Notes: generated from the sequence alone by a model not told the origin. Shown: positions 1 through 8,757, counted from the stretch's first letter. The stretch: DNA of 64,000 bases from Bosea sp. ANAM02 (GCF_011764485.1 NZ_AP022848.1:4790001-4854000), one strand, 5' to 3'. Made by a program: numbers and translations.

Positions 1-1136
1 GCCACCTGATCGTCGATCTCGCCCGCCGCTATTACGAACAGGACGACGAGAGCGTGCTGCCGCGCCAGGTCGGCTCGTTCAAGGCCTTCGAGAACGCGAT
101 GACGCTCGACATCGCCATGGGCGGCTCGACCAATACGGTACTGCACCTGCTGGCCGCGGCGCATGAGGCCGAGATCGACTTCACCATGGCCGACATCGAC
201 CGGCTGTCGCGGCGCGTGCCCGTGCTCTGCAAGGTCGCGCCCGCCGTTGCCGACGTGCATATGGAAGACGTCCACCGCGCCGGCGGCATCATGGCGATCC
301 TCGGCGAGCTCGACCGCGCCGGGCTGATCGAAACCTCATTGCCGACCGTGCACAGCGCGACGATGGCGGATGCGCTGGCGCGCTGGGACATCACGCAGAC
401 CCAGAGCGAGGCGGTGCGCTCCTTCTATAGCGCCGCGCCCGGCGGCGTGCCGACCCAGACAGCCTTCAGCCAGGATCGCCGCTTCGCCGAGCTCGATGCC
501 GACCGCGAAAAGGGCGTGATCCGCAGCGCCGAGCACGCCTATTCCAAGGATGGCGGGCTTGCCGTGCTGTTCGGCAATATCGCGCTCGACGGCTGCATCG
601 TGAAGACGGCGGGCGTCGATGCCTCCATCCTGAAATTCTCCGGTCCGGCCGTGATCTTCGAGAGCCAGGACGCCGCGGTCGACGGCATCCTCAACCGCAA
701 GGTCAAGGCGGGCGATATCGTGCTGATCCGCTATGAGGGGCCGCGCGGCGGGCCGGGCATGCAGGAGATGCTCTATCCGACGAGCTATCTGAAATCGAAG
801 GGTCTCGGAAAGGCCTGCGCGCTGATTACCGATGGACGCTTCTCGGGCGGCTCGTCGGGCCTGTCGATCGGCCATGTCTCGCCGGAAGCGGCGGAAGGCG
901 GCGCCATCGGCCTGGTCGAGAGCGGCGACGTCATCGCGATCGACATCCCCAATCGCAGCATCACGCTGGAGGTCTCCGACGAAGAGCTGGCGCGTCGCCG
1001 CGCGGCGATGGAGGCGAAGGGCAAGGATGCCTGGAAGCCGGTCGCGCCGCGCAAGCGCAAGGTCTCGACGGCGCTGAAGGCCTATGCCGCCACGACGACG
1101 AGCGCGGCCAAGGGCGCGGTGCGCGTCGTCGATTGA
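1..1136 (+). CDS. ilvD: Dihydroxy-acid dehydratase, 3' part
   Basis: This is the C-terminal 377 residues of dihydroxy-acid dehydratase, the Fe-S enzyme that dehydrates 2,3-dihydroxy acids to 2-oxo acids in valine, leucine and isoleucine synthesis. The reading frame is open from base 3 and runs off the left edge, so the N-terminus is missing. Visible family signatures include [13 protein letters not shown] near the start, [21 protein letters not shown] and the C-terminal [12 protein letters not shown] segment. The stop TGA ends at 1136, and a strong hairpin follows at 1145-1173. The family assignment is firm; nothing can be said about its promoter. Confidence 0.97.
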   Translation, partial: HLIVDLARRYYEQDDESVLPRQVGSFKAFENAMTLDIAMGGSTNTVLHLLAAAHEAEIDFTMADIDRLSRRVPVLCKVAPAVADVHMEDVHRAGGIMAILGELDRAGLIETSLPTVHSATMADALARWDITQTQSEAVRSFYSAAPGGVPTQTAFSQDRRFAELDADREKGVIRSAEHAYSKDGGLAVLFGNIALDGCIVKTAGVDASILKFSGPAVIFESQDAAVDGILNRKVKAGDIVLIRYEGPRGGPGMQEMLYPTSYLKSKGLGKACALITDGRFSGGSSGLSIGHVSPEAAEGGAIGLVESGDVIAIDIPNRSITLEVSDEELARRRAAMEAKGKDAWKPVAPRKRKVSTALKAYAATTTSAAKGAVRVVD

Positions 1137-1144
1137 TCGCTGCC

Positions 1145-1173
1145 AGCCGCCCGATCCCGGCGATCGGGCGGCT
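1145..1173 (+). terminator. Stem-loop after ilvD
   Basis: A perfect 12-bp stem (1145-1156 pairing with 1162-1173) with a 5-nt loop lies 9 nt after the ilvD stop. It is GC-rich but has no clear T-tract after it, so it may be a weak intrinsic or a factor-dependent terminator. Confidence 0.5.
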
Positions 1174-1297
1174 TCAAGTGAAAGCGAGCGCCTTCCGCAT
1201 GCAGCCCCGCCGCGGCATGGCCATCTGACGAAAAGCGGTTTCCCCCGGCAGCCATCCTGCTCTAGCCTTGGCGCAGGATGGTATCGGAGGAAATCGA

Positions 1298-2227
1298 ATG
1301 CGGGCCGCGATCGTCGCCCTAAGTTGTCTTCTGTGCTTGCCGGCGGCCGCAGCCGGGCCCTTCGGCAAGATCGTCGTCGGCAACTGGTCGGGCGGGACCT
1401 TCACCAACGATCAGACCGGCGCCTTCTCGCATTGCGCCGTCAGCGCCCGCTACAAGAGCGGCGTCACGATGCTGACCTCGGTGACATCGCAATTCTCCTG
1501 GCTGCTCGGCTTCTCGAAGCCCGAGTGGAAGCTCCGGACCGGCGAGACGCTGAAGCTGAGGCTCGTCTTCGACCGCCGCTCGACCATCGACGTGACCGCC
1601 AATATCAAGTCGCCGACACTGCTGACGATCGCCATGCCGGCGCAGTCGGCGCTGATCAGTGCATTCCGGCAGGGGCGCTATCTCGAGCTCGTCGCCAATG
1701 ACGCCCGCTATACTTTCGCGCTGACCTCGACCGGCGAGATGCTGCCCGCGCTGGTCGAATGCGTGAAGCAGAGCGCCAATGTGCGCGGACCGATCAGGCC
1801 CGGCGCGCCCGCCCAGGCCCAGACGCCTCCGCCGACGGAACAGGAACGCGCGGCACGGGCCGAAAAGAAGGCGCTTCTGGAGAAGACCCGCGACCTGATC
1901 CGCACCAAGATGCTCGCCTGCATCGGGCGCGAAGGCGCATCGATGCTGCTGACCGATGAAAAGGCCGAAGTCGTCGCCAGGGCCGCCATGCTGTTCTGCA
2001 AGGGCGATGTCGACGCCCTGACCAATGCCACGATCGAGATCATCGAGAACGAAGCCGGCCGGCCGGCCAACCGCAGCGCCGTGCGCGACGCCGCCGAGAA
2101 GCGCGTTCAGGAGGTGGTGACCGCCCATATCATCCGGACCCGCGGCGAGATGATCGGCAAGGGTCGCCAGCAGACGGCACCTGCCCGACCCGCCGAGCCG
2201 GGTGCGCGCCCATCGCAGTCGCTTTAG
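1298..2227 (+). CDS. Secreted protein of unknown function
   Basis: Predicted 309-residue protein with a clear signal peptide (MRAAIVALSCLLCLPAAAAG), so probably periplasmic. I do not recognise the family. Residues about 20-165 form a beta-rich region with one Cys near each end (FSHCAV and VECVKQ), possibly a disulfide. A Pro/Ala/Gln-rich linker follows (about 170-190), then a charged helical domain with another Cys pair (ACIGREG, LFCKGD) and a low-complexity Pro/Ala tail. The start at 1298 is chosen because GGAGG sits at 1286-1290 and the signal peptide begins there; an upstream ATG at 1268 would add ten unlikely residues. Confidence 0.7.
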   Translation: MRAAIVALSCLLCLPAAAAGPFGKIVVGNWSGGTFTNDQTGAFSHCAVSARYKSGVTMLTSVTSQFSWLLGFSKPEWKLRTGETLKLRLVFDRRSTIDVTANIKSPTLLTIAMPAQSALISAFRQGRYLELVANDARYTFALTSTGEMLPALVECVKQSANVRGPIRPGAPAQAQTPPPTEQERAARAEKKALLEKTRDLIRTKMLACIGREGASMLLTDEKAEVVARAAMLFCKGDVDALTNATIEIIENEAGRPANRSAVRDAAEKRVQEVVTAHIIRTRGEMIGKGRQQTAPARPAEPGARPSQSL

Positions 2228-2267
2228 CCGGCGTTGACCGGATCGCAGCAGCTTCGGACCCCACCTT

Positions 2268-2400
2268 GTCATTCCGGGGCTTCGCACAGCGAAGAACCCG
2301 GAACCCACGGCTGGGTGAGCCATCGACGATCAGGCATCTGGTGTCTCACCCAGTCGTGGGTTCCGGATCGGCGCCGCTTGCGCGGCTTGTCCGGAATGAC
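2268..2400. repeat. Intergenic palindromic element, family A
   Basis: About 133 bp beginning GTCATTCCGGGGC and ending in its near reverse complement CCGGAATGAC, with an inner inverted repeat (GGAACCCAC / GTGGGTTCC). It lies between two convergent genes. A related element occurs at 32993-33121. Likely a non-autonomous REP/MITE-like repeat. Confidence 0.75.
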
Positions 2401-2442
2401 AATGGGCGCTCAGCGGAACTGAAACAGACTCCAGAAATGCGA

Positions 2443-2468
2443 AACGCCGCGCCTTCCGGCGCGGCGTT
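2443..2468 (-). terminator. Intrinsic terminator of the PsiF-like gene
   Basis: Perfect 11-bp stem AACGCCGCGCC (2443-2453) with its complement (2458-2468) and a 4-nt loop, followed on the minus strand by a T-rich stretch. It sits 24 nt past the stop of the minus-strand gene ending at 2493. Confidence 0.75.
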
Positions 2469-2492
2469 CCAAAACATGCTTGAAGCTGACGA

Positions 2493-2942
2493 TCAGCTCT
2501 TGAGCTTGGTGTTGCACTGGCTCCAGTAGCCGCCGCCCTTCTCGATCCACTTGAGATCACCATTGGCATTGGCGGCCTTGTTGGCGTTGTACTGGTCGGC
2601 GCAGGTCTTGAGGCGGGCCTTGCCGGCGCTCTCGTTCGAATATTTCTGCGAGACGGCCTTCGGGAAGACGGCGGCCTTGGCCTTGCCAGCCGGCTTGGCC
2701 GCGGGAGCAGCCGGGGCCGCGGTATCCTGCACCGCGGCTGCGGCATCGGCCTCGTTGGCGTCGTCATCGCCGCACTGGGCCTTGCGGAAATCGTTCCACT
2801 TCTGGCCCTTCAGCGTATTGGCCTTCTTGGCGTCCTGATACTTGGCGCTGCACTCCTTCATCGTCAGCGCCGAGGCGGGCGCCACGGAGAAGGAGGCGAG
2901 CGCGAAGGCCGATGCGGATGCGAGAATGAAAGTCCTGAACAT
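2493..2942 (-). CDS. PsiF-like periplasmic protein
   Basis: Predicted 149-residue secreted protein with a signal peptide ending near ASA-LTMKEC. The mature part has two related Cys-pair units: the first runs from KECSAKYQ to FRKAQCG, the second from LKTCADQY to YWSQCN. They are separated by an Ala/Pro/Lys-rich linker. This resembles the PsiF repeat of phosphate-starvation-inducible proteins; the function is unknown. The start at 2942 is preferred over 2954 because GGAG lies about 6 nt upstream of it. A strong intrinsic terminator follows. The family assignment is moderately sure; phosphate regulation is not shown by the sequence. Confidence 0.75.
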   Translation of the reverse strand: MFRTFILASASAFALASFSVAPASALTMKECSAKYQDAKKANTLKGQKWNDFRKAQCGDDDANEADAAAAVQDTAAPAAPAAKPAGKAKAAVFPKAVSQKYSNESAGKARLKTCADQYNANKAANANGDLKWIEKGGGYWSQCNTKLKS

Positions 2943-3178
2943 GGCGTTCTCCATGGCAAAGCGTGCTGCCGCCGGACGGCATGCCACTCCGATTTGCACC
3001 CCGAAGCAAGTCCCTTCCGGCGTGCCGGGAAATGCTTCGGACCACAAGATGTTCCTTTTCGGGCGAGTTCCCGGCCCATAGCCTCCGAACGGCGCGCGGA
3101 TAACGGGATGAAGCGAAGCCTTGCGAGGCAGCGTCGTTTCCCTGCTATATGACGGCCCGCCGAACCACTGGAGACGAC

Positions 3179-3622
3179 ATGGCACGGCCGTCAGACGCCG
3201 CCAAGGACCGCGAGCTCATCCGCATCCTCACCGAGAATGCCCGCCTGCCGCTGTCGGAGATCGCCAAGCAGCTCGGCGTCTCACGGGCCACCGCACAGGG
3301 GCGATTGAGCCGGCTCGAACGCGACGGCGTCATCGCCGGCTACACCACGATCCTCGGCAAGGCGAGCCGGCCGGCAACCACGGTCGCGGCGCTGATCCTG
3401 ATCGAGCTGGAGATGAAACAGCAAGGCGGTGTCGTCGCGGCGCTGAAGAAACGGCCCGAAATCGTACAATGCCACACGCTGAGCGGCCATTTCGACCTGA
3501 GCGTCAAGATCGAATGCGAGACCTCCAGCGATCTCGACACCATCATCGACTGGATCGCCGAGATGGAAGGCGTGCGCCGGACGACATCCTCGGTGATTCT
3601 GGCCCGCAAGTTCGAGCGCTGA
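3179..3622 (+). CDS. Lrp/AsnC family transcriptional regulator
   Basis: Predicted 147-residue regulator. The N-terminal winged helix-turn-helix (about 8-65, with the motif LSEIAKQLGVSRATAQGRLSRLE) is followed by an AsnC/RAM ligand-binding domain (about 75-145). Such proteins form octamers and respond to amino acids. The start at 3179 has GGAG at 3170-3173; an in-frame ATG at 3149 lacks a ribosome site. The gene precedes, on the same strand, a saccharopine-dehydrogenase-family gene 179 bp downstream, whose leader carries two TGATCATA boxes, so local control of lysine or related amino acid catabolism is a reasonable inference. Confidence 0.9.
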   Translation: MARPSDAAKDRELIRILTENARLPLSEIAKQLGVSRATAQGRLSRLERDGVIAGYTTILGKASRPATTVAALILIELEMKQQGGVVAALKKRPEIVQCHTLSGHFDLSVKIECETSSDLDTIIDWIAEMEGVRRTTSSVILARKFER

Positions 3623-3662
3623 TGCTCGCGCACCGGCACTGTCGGGCGTTTCCCATCGTTCT

Positions 3663-3693
3663 TGATCATATCCCATCGAATTGATTGATCATA
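3663..3693 (+). promoter_or_regulatory. Twin TGATCATA boxes, possible Lrp-type operator
   Basis: TGATCATA occurs at 3663-3670 and again at 3686-3693, a 23-bp (about two helical turns) repeat, 109-139 bp upstream of the saccharopine-dehydrogenase-like start codon. The neighbouring regulator is the obvious candidate to bind; this is inference from spacing and context only. Confidence 0.35.
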
Positions 3694-3801
3694 GCGCCCT
3701 CCCCCGGCGATCCGCCCGTTAAAGCCCGCGCGGCTTGCGGCAATGCTCCGCATCGAGGGGGAGGCTCCTGGCCTGCCCGAGACCCCACCAGGAGATCGCA
3801 T

Positions 3802-4929
3802 ATGACCATCCAGAAGCGCATTGCCGTGCTCGGCGCCGGCCAGATCGGCGTCATCATCGCCGGCATGCTGGCCGAGCAGGGCCATCAGGTGACGCTGGCC
3901 GACGCCTCCGCCGCCCAGCTCAAGCACGCCGCTGGCGGCCGTTTCGCCACAGAGGCCGTCGATGCCTCGAATCTCGACGCGCTGCGCGTGTTCCTTGGGG
4001 ATCGCGACATCGTCGTCAGCGCCTGCCCCTATTTCCTCAACAAGGGCATCGCGAAGGTCGCGGCCGAGACCAGGACCCACTATTTCGACCTGACCGAGGA
4101 CGTCGCCACCACCGCCTATATCAAGGAGCTCGGCGAGACCTCCGATGTCGCGCTCGTCCCGCAATGCGGCCTGGCGCCCGGCTTCATCTGCATCCTCGGC
4201 GCCGACATGGCCGCCCGCTTCGAGAACGTCCGCGCCATCAAGATGCGCGTCGGCGCGCTGCCGCTCTATCCGACGAATGCGCTGCGCTACAACGTGACAT
4301 GGTCGGTCGACGGCCTGATCAACGAATACTGCAACCCCTGCGAGATCGTCTTCGACGGCCAGCCGACCCTGGTGCCGGCGCTGGAAGGCATCGAGAGCGT
4401 GATGATCGACGGCGTCGCCTACGAGGCCTTCAATACCTCGGGCGGCCTCGGCACCCTGACCGAGACGCTCGCCGGCAAGGTCCGCAACATGAGCTACAAG
4501 ACGCTGCGCTATCCCGGCCATGCCGAGATCATGAAGCTCCTGCTCCGCGATCTCGACCTCGCCGACGACCGCGAGACGCTGCGCCGCATCCTGACGCATT
4601 CCGCGCCCTTCACCCGCAAGGACGTGGTCGTGATCTTCGTGACCGGCGTCGGCGAGCGGAACGGCCGCCTGGAGGAGGAGAGCGTCGTGCTGCGCTATGA
4701 CGGCAATGACGCGCTCGGCGCGATCCAGCTCACCACCGCCGCCGGCTGCGTCGCCATGGTCGAGCTGTTCCTCGCCGGCAAGCTGCCCGCCAAGGGCTTC
4801 GTGCGCCAGGAAGACGCCGTTCTCGCCGATTTCCTCGCGACCAAGGCCGGCACCCGGCTGGTCGGCGAAGCCCGCGGCGTCGATGCCGCCGGCCTCGTGC
4901 CGACCGTCGCGGTCAAGAGTGCGGCTTGA
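3802..4929 (+). CDS. Saccharopine dehydrogenase family oxidoreductase
   Basis: Predicted 375-residue NAD(P)-dependent enzyme. It opens with a Rossmann motif (IAVLGAGQIGVIIAGMLAEQG), then a saccharopine-dehydrogenase-type catalytic domain with CGLAPGFI, the TSGGLGTLTET segment and YKTLRYPGH. Length and these motifs fit the small bacterial branch that includes L-lysine 6-dehydrogenase, although related enzymes use other amino acids and the substrate cannot be read from sequence. AGGAG at 3790-3794 supports the start. It follows an Lrp-type regulator and ends 66 bp from the convergent M20 deacylase, with a shared hairpin between them. Confidence 0.85.
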   Translation: MTIQKRIAVLGAGQIGVIIAGMLAEQGHQVTLADASAAQLKHAAGGRFATEAVDASNLDALRVFLGDRDIVVSACPYFLNKGIAKVAAETRTHYFDLTEDVATTAYIKELGETSDVALVPQCGLAPGFICILGADMAARFENVRAIKMRVGALPLYPTNALRYNVTWSVDGLINEYCNPCEIVFDGQPTLVPALEGIESVMIDGVAYEAFNTSGGLGTLTETLAGKVRNMSYKTLRYPGHAEIMKLLLRDLDLADDRETLRRILTHSAPFTRKDVVVIFVTGVGERNGRLEEESVVLRYDGNDALGAIQLTTAAGCVAMVELFLAGKLPAKGFVRQEDAVLADFLATKAGTRLVGEARGVDAAGLVPTVAVKSAA

Positions 4930-4956
4930 ACATTCTGGGGTAGAATCAACGCGAAC

Positions 4957-4993
4957 CACGCGTCATCCCGGGCTTGACCAGGGATGACGCGTG
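4957..4993. repeat. Short inverted repeat between convergent genes
   Basis: Perfect 13-bp arms CACGCGTCATCCC (4957-4969) and GGGATGACGCGTG (4981-4993) around an 11-nt loop. It fills the gap between two convergent stop codons and could terminate both transcripts. The GTCATCCCGGGC core matches the longer palindromes elsewhere in the window, so it looks like a minimal copy. Confidence 0.7.
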
Positions 4994-4994
4994 T

Positions 4995-6266
4995 TTAGTT
5001 GACCGGGCCGGGCGCGCCAAGATAATCGACAGCGCAGGCGACATGCAGCTTCATCACCGCGATCGCCTCGTCGATGGTGACATGCTCCTCGTCGGTGCCC
5101 ATGCTGATCGGTGACGGTCCGCAGATCAGCGCGGGAACGCCGCGCCAGCGCCAGTAGCGGGTATCGGTGCCGCCGAGGCTCGACACCGGCGGCGCGTCAT
5201 GGCCGAGCAGCTCGCGGATATTACCGCGCAGGATATTGGCCATCTCGCTGAACGGATCGGTCAGGCTCGCCGGATAGCTGTGGTCCTCGTTGACGACCAT
5301 CTCGCAATCGGCTTCGCGGGCGAGCTTTTCGAGATCGGCGCGGATCGCGTCGCGGTCGGAGCCGATCGGGATGCGCATGTCGAGATGGGCGATGCAATGC
5401 GTCGGGATCTGCGTCGCCTTTTGCCCGCCCTGCAGGATGCCGACATTGACGGTGATGCGCCTCGCGACATCGCCGGCGCCCTTGCCGAGGTTGAGATCGG
5501 CCGCCGCGATCGTCTCGGCCGAGGTCAGAACCGCGTCGATCTCCGGCGGCAGCGCCGCAAGTCTGAGATGGTAGCGGTCATAGATTGCGGTCACGAGCCG
5601 GCTTACATCCGCAACCGGGTTGCGTGCGCGGTGAGCGTAGCCGCCATGGCCGCCGATGCTCCTCGCCGAAAGCGAGAAGCGCAAGGTGCCCTTCTCGGTG
5701 AAGCGCAGATTGGCGAGACCGCTCGGCTCGCCGTTCAGGCAGCAATCGGCCTCCATCTCGTCGCCGAAGGTGTCGAACAGGAATTTGGTGCCGTAGCGCC
5801 CGCCCGACTGCTCGTCCGAGACCACGGTCAGCGACAGTGCGCCATGGAGTTTTTCGCGATGGGGATAGAGTTGGCAGTAGGCCAGGATCGAGGCCAATGT
5901 CCCCGTCTTCATGTCGGAAGCGCCGCGGCCCATGATCTTGCCGTCGACGATCTCGGCCTCCCAGAGCTTCTCGTTGGTGACCGGGAAGATATCCATATGG
6001 CCGTTGAGCATGAGATGGCGGCCGGGTTGGCCGGCCTCCCAGCGGCTGATGATGTTCGGCATTTCCGGCACGAAAGCTTCGGTGCGATGCGGCACGCCGG
6101 CGGTATCGAGCAATTCGCGCACGAAGGCAGCAGCCTCACGCGTATCGCCCGGCGGGTTGACGCTCCTGATGCGCAGGAAGCGCCTCAGCAATGCGACGAT
6201 CTCGTCGCGGCGCTGATCGATCGCCTGAAGCAGCTCGGCTTTCAGGGCGGCTTTGTCGGTGGGCAT
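4995..6266 (-). CDS. M20 family deacylase (ArgE/DapE/acetylornithine deacetylase-like)
   Basis: Predicted 423-residue zinc-dependent amidohydrolase. Metal ligands are visible as His90/Asp92 (NGHMD), Asp118 (GRGASDMK), Glu152 (SDEQSGG, with the catalytic acid) and Glu180 (NGEPSG). A dimerisation domain follows (about 195-310, with GGHGGYAHR), and a C-terminal SLGGTDTR segment. Family members hydrolyse N-acyl amino acids or succinyl-diaminopimelate. The gene lies 40 bp downstream of the acetamidase-like gene on the same strand, so both probably act in catabolism of an N-acylated or amide compound. The substrate is not identifiable. Confidence 0.88.
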   Translation of the reverse strand: MPTDKAALKAELLQAIDQRRDEIVALLRRFLRIRSVNPPGDTREAAAFVRELLDTAGVPHRTEAFVPEMPNIISRWEAGQPGRHLMLNGHMDIFPVTNEKLWEAEIVDGKIMGRGASDMKTGTLASILAYCQLYPHREKLHGALSLTVVSDEQSGGRYGTKFLFDTFGDEMEADCCLNGEPSGLANLRFTEKGTLRFSLSARSIGGHGGYAHRARNPVADVSRLVTAIYDRYHLRLAALPPEIDAVLTSAETIAAADLNLGKGAGDVARRITVNVGILQGGQKATQIPTHCIAHLDMRIPIGSDRDAIRADLEKLAREADCEMVVNEDHSYPASLTDPFSEMANILRGNIRELLGHDAPPVSSLGGTDTRYWRWRGVPALICGPSPISMGTDEEHVTIDEAIAVMKLHVACAVDYLGAPGPVN

Positions 6267-6306
6267 GGTCGGTCTTCTGGCTCGGCGATTCGAAAGGATG
6301 GAGCGT

Positions 6307-7239
6307 TCAGCCGCGATCGCGGAACGACATGGCGCGCGTCAACTCGGTCTTCTCCAGCCGGGCGGCGACGCAATAGGCGGGATTGAAGACATTGGCGATG
6401 TCGTAGCGCACCGCCTGCCCGAGCAGATGGCTCGCCTCGACCGGGTCGACGCCCAGGTCCTCGCCGACCCAGCGCAGCAGTTCCGTCGTGGCGAATTGCA
6501 GGGGCTGGTCGAGCGGGCGCCCGCTGGCGATCACCAGCAGGTCGGTCTCGGTCTCGCAGCGCGGCCAGCGCAGGCCCTGCTTCTTGACCAGCTTCACCGA
6601 GAATTCGACCTCGAACGAGGTTTCGACGCCGGTGCCGGCGATCTCGCCATCGCCCTGGCAGGCATGGCCGTCGCCGAGGAAGAACAGGGCGCCGTCGACG
6701 AAGACCGGGAAGGCGATCGTCGCGCCGGGTCCGAACAGCCGGTAGTCCATGTTGCCGCCATTGGCGCCGCTGGTCGCGGTCGAGATCGCCTGGCCGCGCT
6801 CGGGCGCGACGCCGAAGCAGCCCATCATCGGCGCAAGCGGGAAGCTCCAGTCCTTGATGCGAGCGGAGGGCTCCAGCAGTTTCACTGTGCCGGCCTGCGC
6901 ATCGATCGCCCATTCATGGCGCTCGCGCTTCGGAAGATCGGCCAGAACCGAAGGATCGAGCACGCCGGGCGCCAGGGGCGAATAGGTCCAGCCGGTCTTC
7001 CGGTTCGGCGTCATCCGCTCGATGGTGACGAGCAGGGCGTCGCCGGGCTCCGCGCCGGTGACGAAGAACGGCCCGGTCATCGGATTGCCGCGCGGGGCGT
7101 GCTGCGTGCCGTCGCCGCCGAAGCCGGCCGCATCGAGCGTGGTGGTGACGACGCTGTCGCCGGCGGCGATCTCCAGTACCGGCGGCAAAGTGGCGAGCAC
7201 GTTCGAATATTGCGTGGGAACAAAGTGATGGCGCGCCAT
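6307..7239 (-). CDS. Acetamidase/formamidase family protein
   Basis: Predicted 310-residue member of the FmdA/AmdA family, which hydrolyses short aliphatic amides to ammonia and the acid. Typical stretches include PRGNPMTGPFFV, GALFFLGDGHACQGDGE and the C-terminal NVFNPAYCVAARL. The start at 7239 is chosen because AGGAAGG lies just upstream; the longer open frame would run through the tRNA-Ser gene and is rejected. It is the first gene of a probable two-gene minus-strand unit with the M20 deacylase. The true substrate could be another small amide. Confidence 0.88.
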   Translation of the reverse strand: MARHHFVPTQYSNVLATLPPVLEIAAGDSVVTTTLDAAGFGGDGTQHAPRGNPMTGPFFVTGAEPGDALLVTIERMTPNRKTGWTYSPLAPGVLDPSVLADLPKRERHEWAIDAQAGTVKLLEPSARIKDWSFPLAPMMGCFGVAPERGQAISTATSGANGGNMDYRLFGPGATIAFPVFVDGALFFLGDGHACQGDGEIAGTGVETSFEVEFSVKLVKKQGLRWPRCETETDLLVIASGRPLDQPLQFATTELLRWVGEDLGVDPVEASHLLGQAVRYDIANVFNPAYCVAARLEKTELTRAMSFRDRG

Positions 7240-7388
7240 GAAAGCCTTCCTGAGCCGGTTCGCGTCGGTGTGCTGCGGCGACCGTAGGTGTAAGCTTCCG
7301 GCTTGAGAAGCGCTCGCTGGCGAACAGATGCCCTGCGTGGCTCGCGCCGACGCCGCTTTTTGAAAAGGACGATATCGATGTCGGGAAA

Positions 7389-7478
7389 TGGCGGACAGGG
7401 CGGGATTCGAACCCGCGATACGGTTTCCCGTATACACACTTTCCAGGCGTGCGCCTTCAACCACTCGGCCACCTGTCC
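7389..7478 (-). tRNA. tRNA-Ser (anticodon GGA)
   Basis: Read on the minus strand, a 90-nt class II tRNA begins GGACAGGTGGCCGAG and ends CCTGTCC-G-CCA with the CCA encoded. The anticodon GGA is at 7442-7444 within CTGGAAA, the long variable arm is TATACGGG-AAA-CCGTATC-like, and the T-loop is GGTTCGAATCC. All stems pair. It reads UCC and UCU serine codons. No integrase or att repeat is seen beside it. Confidence 0.97.
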
Positions 7479-7657
7479 GGCGCGCTGCTTATGACTGCCG
7501 GCCCGTCATCTTTCAAGGGCCGAGATGCAGTGTTTTGCACAATCCCGGCAAATCGCGCGCAACCGGTTGCGATCCGCGGCCGGTAAGGCCACATCTGGTT
7601 GCCGGAAGGGCAGTGTCGGCGGGAGCCGTGCAACCCGGTGGCTTGCGGCGGGAGCTG

Positions 7658-7981
7658 ATGGTGCGGTTTCTACTCCGTTTGATCGGGTATATCTTCGTCG
7701 CAGCGGGCTTCGTCGCGCTCGTGATCGACGGCGCGCGTTCGATCGCCAATGCCGGATTGCGCTTCACGCCGGTCGGCGAGCTGGTGATCGCCCTCATCCA
7801 GGAGCGCTACCAGCAGATCCAGCCGGCGATCGAGCGCAATCTCCATGCCTGGCTCTGGGATCCGGTTCTGCTGACGGTGTTGCGCGCGCCAGTGGCCGCG
7901 GCCGCGCTTCTGCTCGGCTTCGCGCTGCTCTGGCTGGGGCGGCGCCCGGACGAGGTCATCGGTATCGTCACGCGTCGGTGA
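7658..7981 (+). CDS. Small membrane protein, function unknown
   Basis: Predicted 107-residue protein with a hydrophobic segment near residues 5-27 (LLRLIGYIFVAAGFVALVI), a helical middle containing ALIQERYQQIQPAIERN and a second hydrophobic segment near 73-95. The start at 7658 has GGGAG about 4 nt upstream; a GTG directly after it is an alternative. I do not recognise the family. It stands alone between tRNA-Ser and msrA on the plus strand. Confidence 0.65.
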   Translation: MVRFLLRLIGYIFVAAGFVALVIDGARSIANAGLRFTPVGELVIALIQERYQQIQPAIERNLHAWLWDPVLLTVLRAPVAAAALLLGFALLWLGRRPDEVIGIVTRR

Positions 7982-8061
7982 TGGCGCGCAGGCTGTCACA
8001 CCCCTGTCCGAACGGCCCGCGGGCGCCTACATAAGCGTCGAGCTCGAACGAAACGGAGCCA

Positions 8062-8721
8062 ATGATGTTCTCCCTGCGCAAGAAGACCGAGATTCCGACT
8101 GCCGCCGAGGCGCTGCCCGGCCGTGCCGCGGCGATCCCCACCGCCGAAACCCATTTCGCCAACGGCCGCCCGCTGGCCGGGCCCTATCCCGAAGGTCTCA
8201 GCATGGCCGTCTTCGGCCTGGGCTGCTTCTGGGGCGCCGAGCGCAAGTTCTGGCAGAGCAGCGAGGGCGTCTGGGTGACCGCCGTGGGCTATGCCGGCGG
8301 CGCGACGCCAAACCCGACCTATGAGGAGGTCTGCAGCGGCCTGACCGGGCATACCGAAATCGTCCTCGTCGTCTTCGATCCCGCAAAGATCGCCTATGAG
8401 GACCTGCTGCGGATCTTCTGGGAAAGCCATGACCCGACCCAGGGCATGCGGCAGGGCGGCGATATCGGCACGCAATACCGTTCGGCGATCTACACCTGCG
8501 ATGCCGCTCAGCAGGAGGCGGCCGAACGTTCGCGCGTCGAGTACGGCAAGGCGCTGGCGGCGGGCGGGTACGGCCCCATCACGACCGAAATCCGCGAGGC
8601 GCCGACGCTCTATTTCGCCGAAGACTACCACCAGCAATACCTCGCCAAGAACCCGGGCGGCTATTGTGGCCTGGGCGGCACCGGCGTCGCCTGCCAGATC
8701 GGCCTCGGCGTCGAAGCCTGA
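8062..8721 (+). CDS. msrA: Peptide-methionine (S)-S-oxide reductase
   Basis: Predicted 219-residue MsrA, which reduces methionine-S-sulfoxide in proteins using thioredoxin. The catalytic motif GCFWGAE places the nucleophilic Cys at residue 55; YAGG, the [12 protein letters not shown] segment and [12 protein letters not shown] follow, and a C-terminal [13 protein letters not shown] supplies recycling cysteines. GGAG at 8055-8058 supports the start; a second ATG three bases on is possible. A textbook intrinsic terminator lies 5 nt after the stop, so the gene is probably a single transcription unit. Confidence 0.96.
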   Translation: MMFSLRKKTEIPTAAEALPGRAAAIPTAETHFANGRPLAGPYPEGLSMAVFGLGCFWGAERKFWQSSEGVWVTAVGYAGGATPNPTYEEVCSGLTGHTEIVLVVFDPAKIAYEDLLRIFWESHDPTQGMRQGGDIGTQYRSAIYTCDAAQQEAAERSRVEYGKALAAGGYGPITTEIREAPTLYFAEDYHQQYLAKNPGGYCGLGGTGVACQIGLGVEA

Positions 8722-8726
8722 GGTCA

Positions 8727-8757
8727 GAAGGGGAGGCGCGGCCTCCCCTTCTTTTTT
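8727..8757 (+). terminator. Intrinsic terminator of msrA
   Basis: Perfect 11-bp stem GAAGGGGAGGC / GCCTCCCCTTC (8727-8737 with 8741-8751), a 3-nt loop and a run of eight T residues ending at 8757. Confidence 0.93.

Noticed and set aside
7240..7464. N-terminal extension of the amidase across the tRNA-Ser gene
   Set aside because: The tRNA is complete and folds properly, while a good ribosome site and family start exist at 7239.
7389..7478. tRNA-Ser as an integration site of a genomic island
   Set aside because: No integrase, no repeat of the tRNA 3' end and no change in composition on either side.
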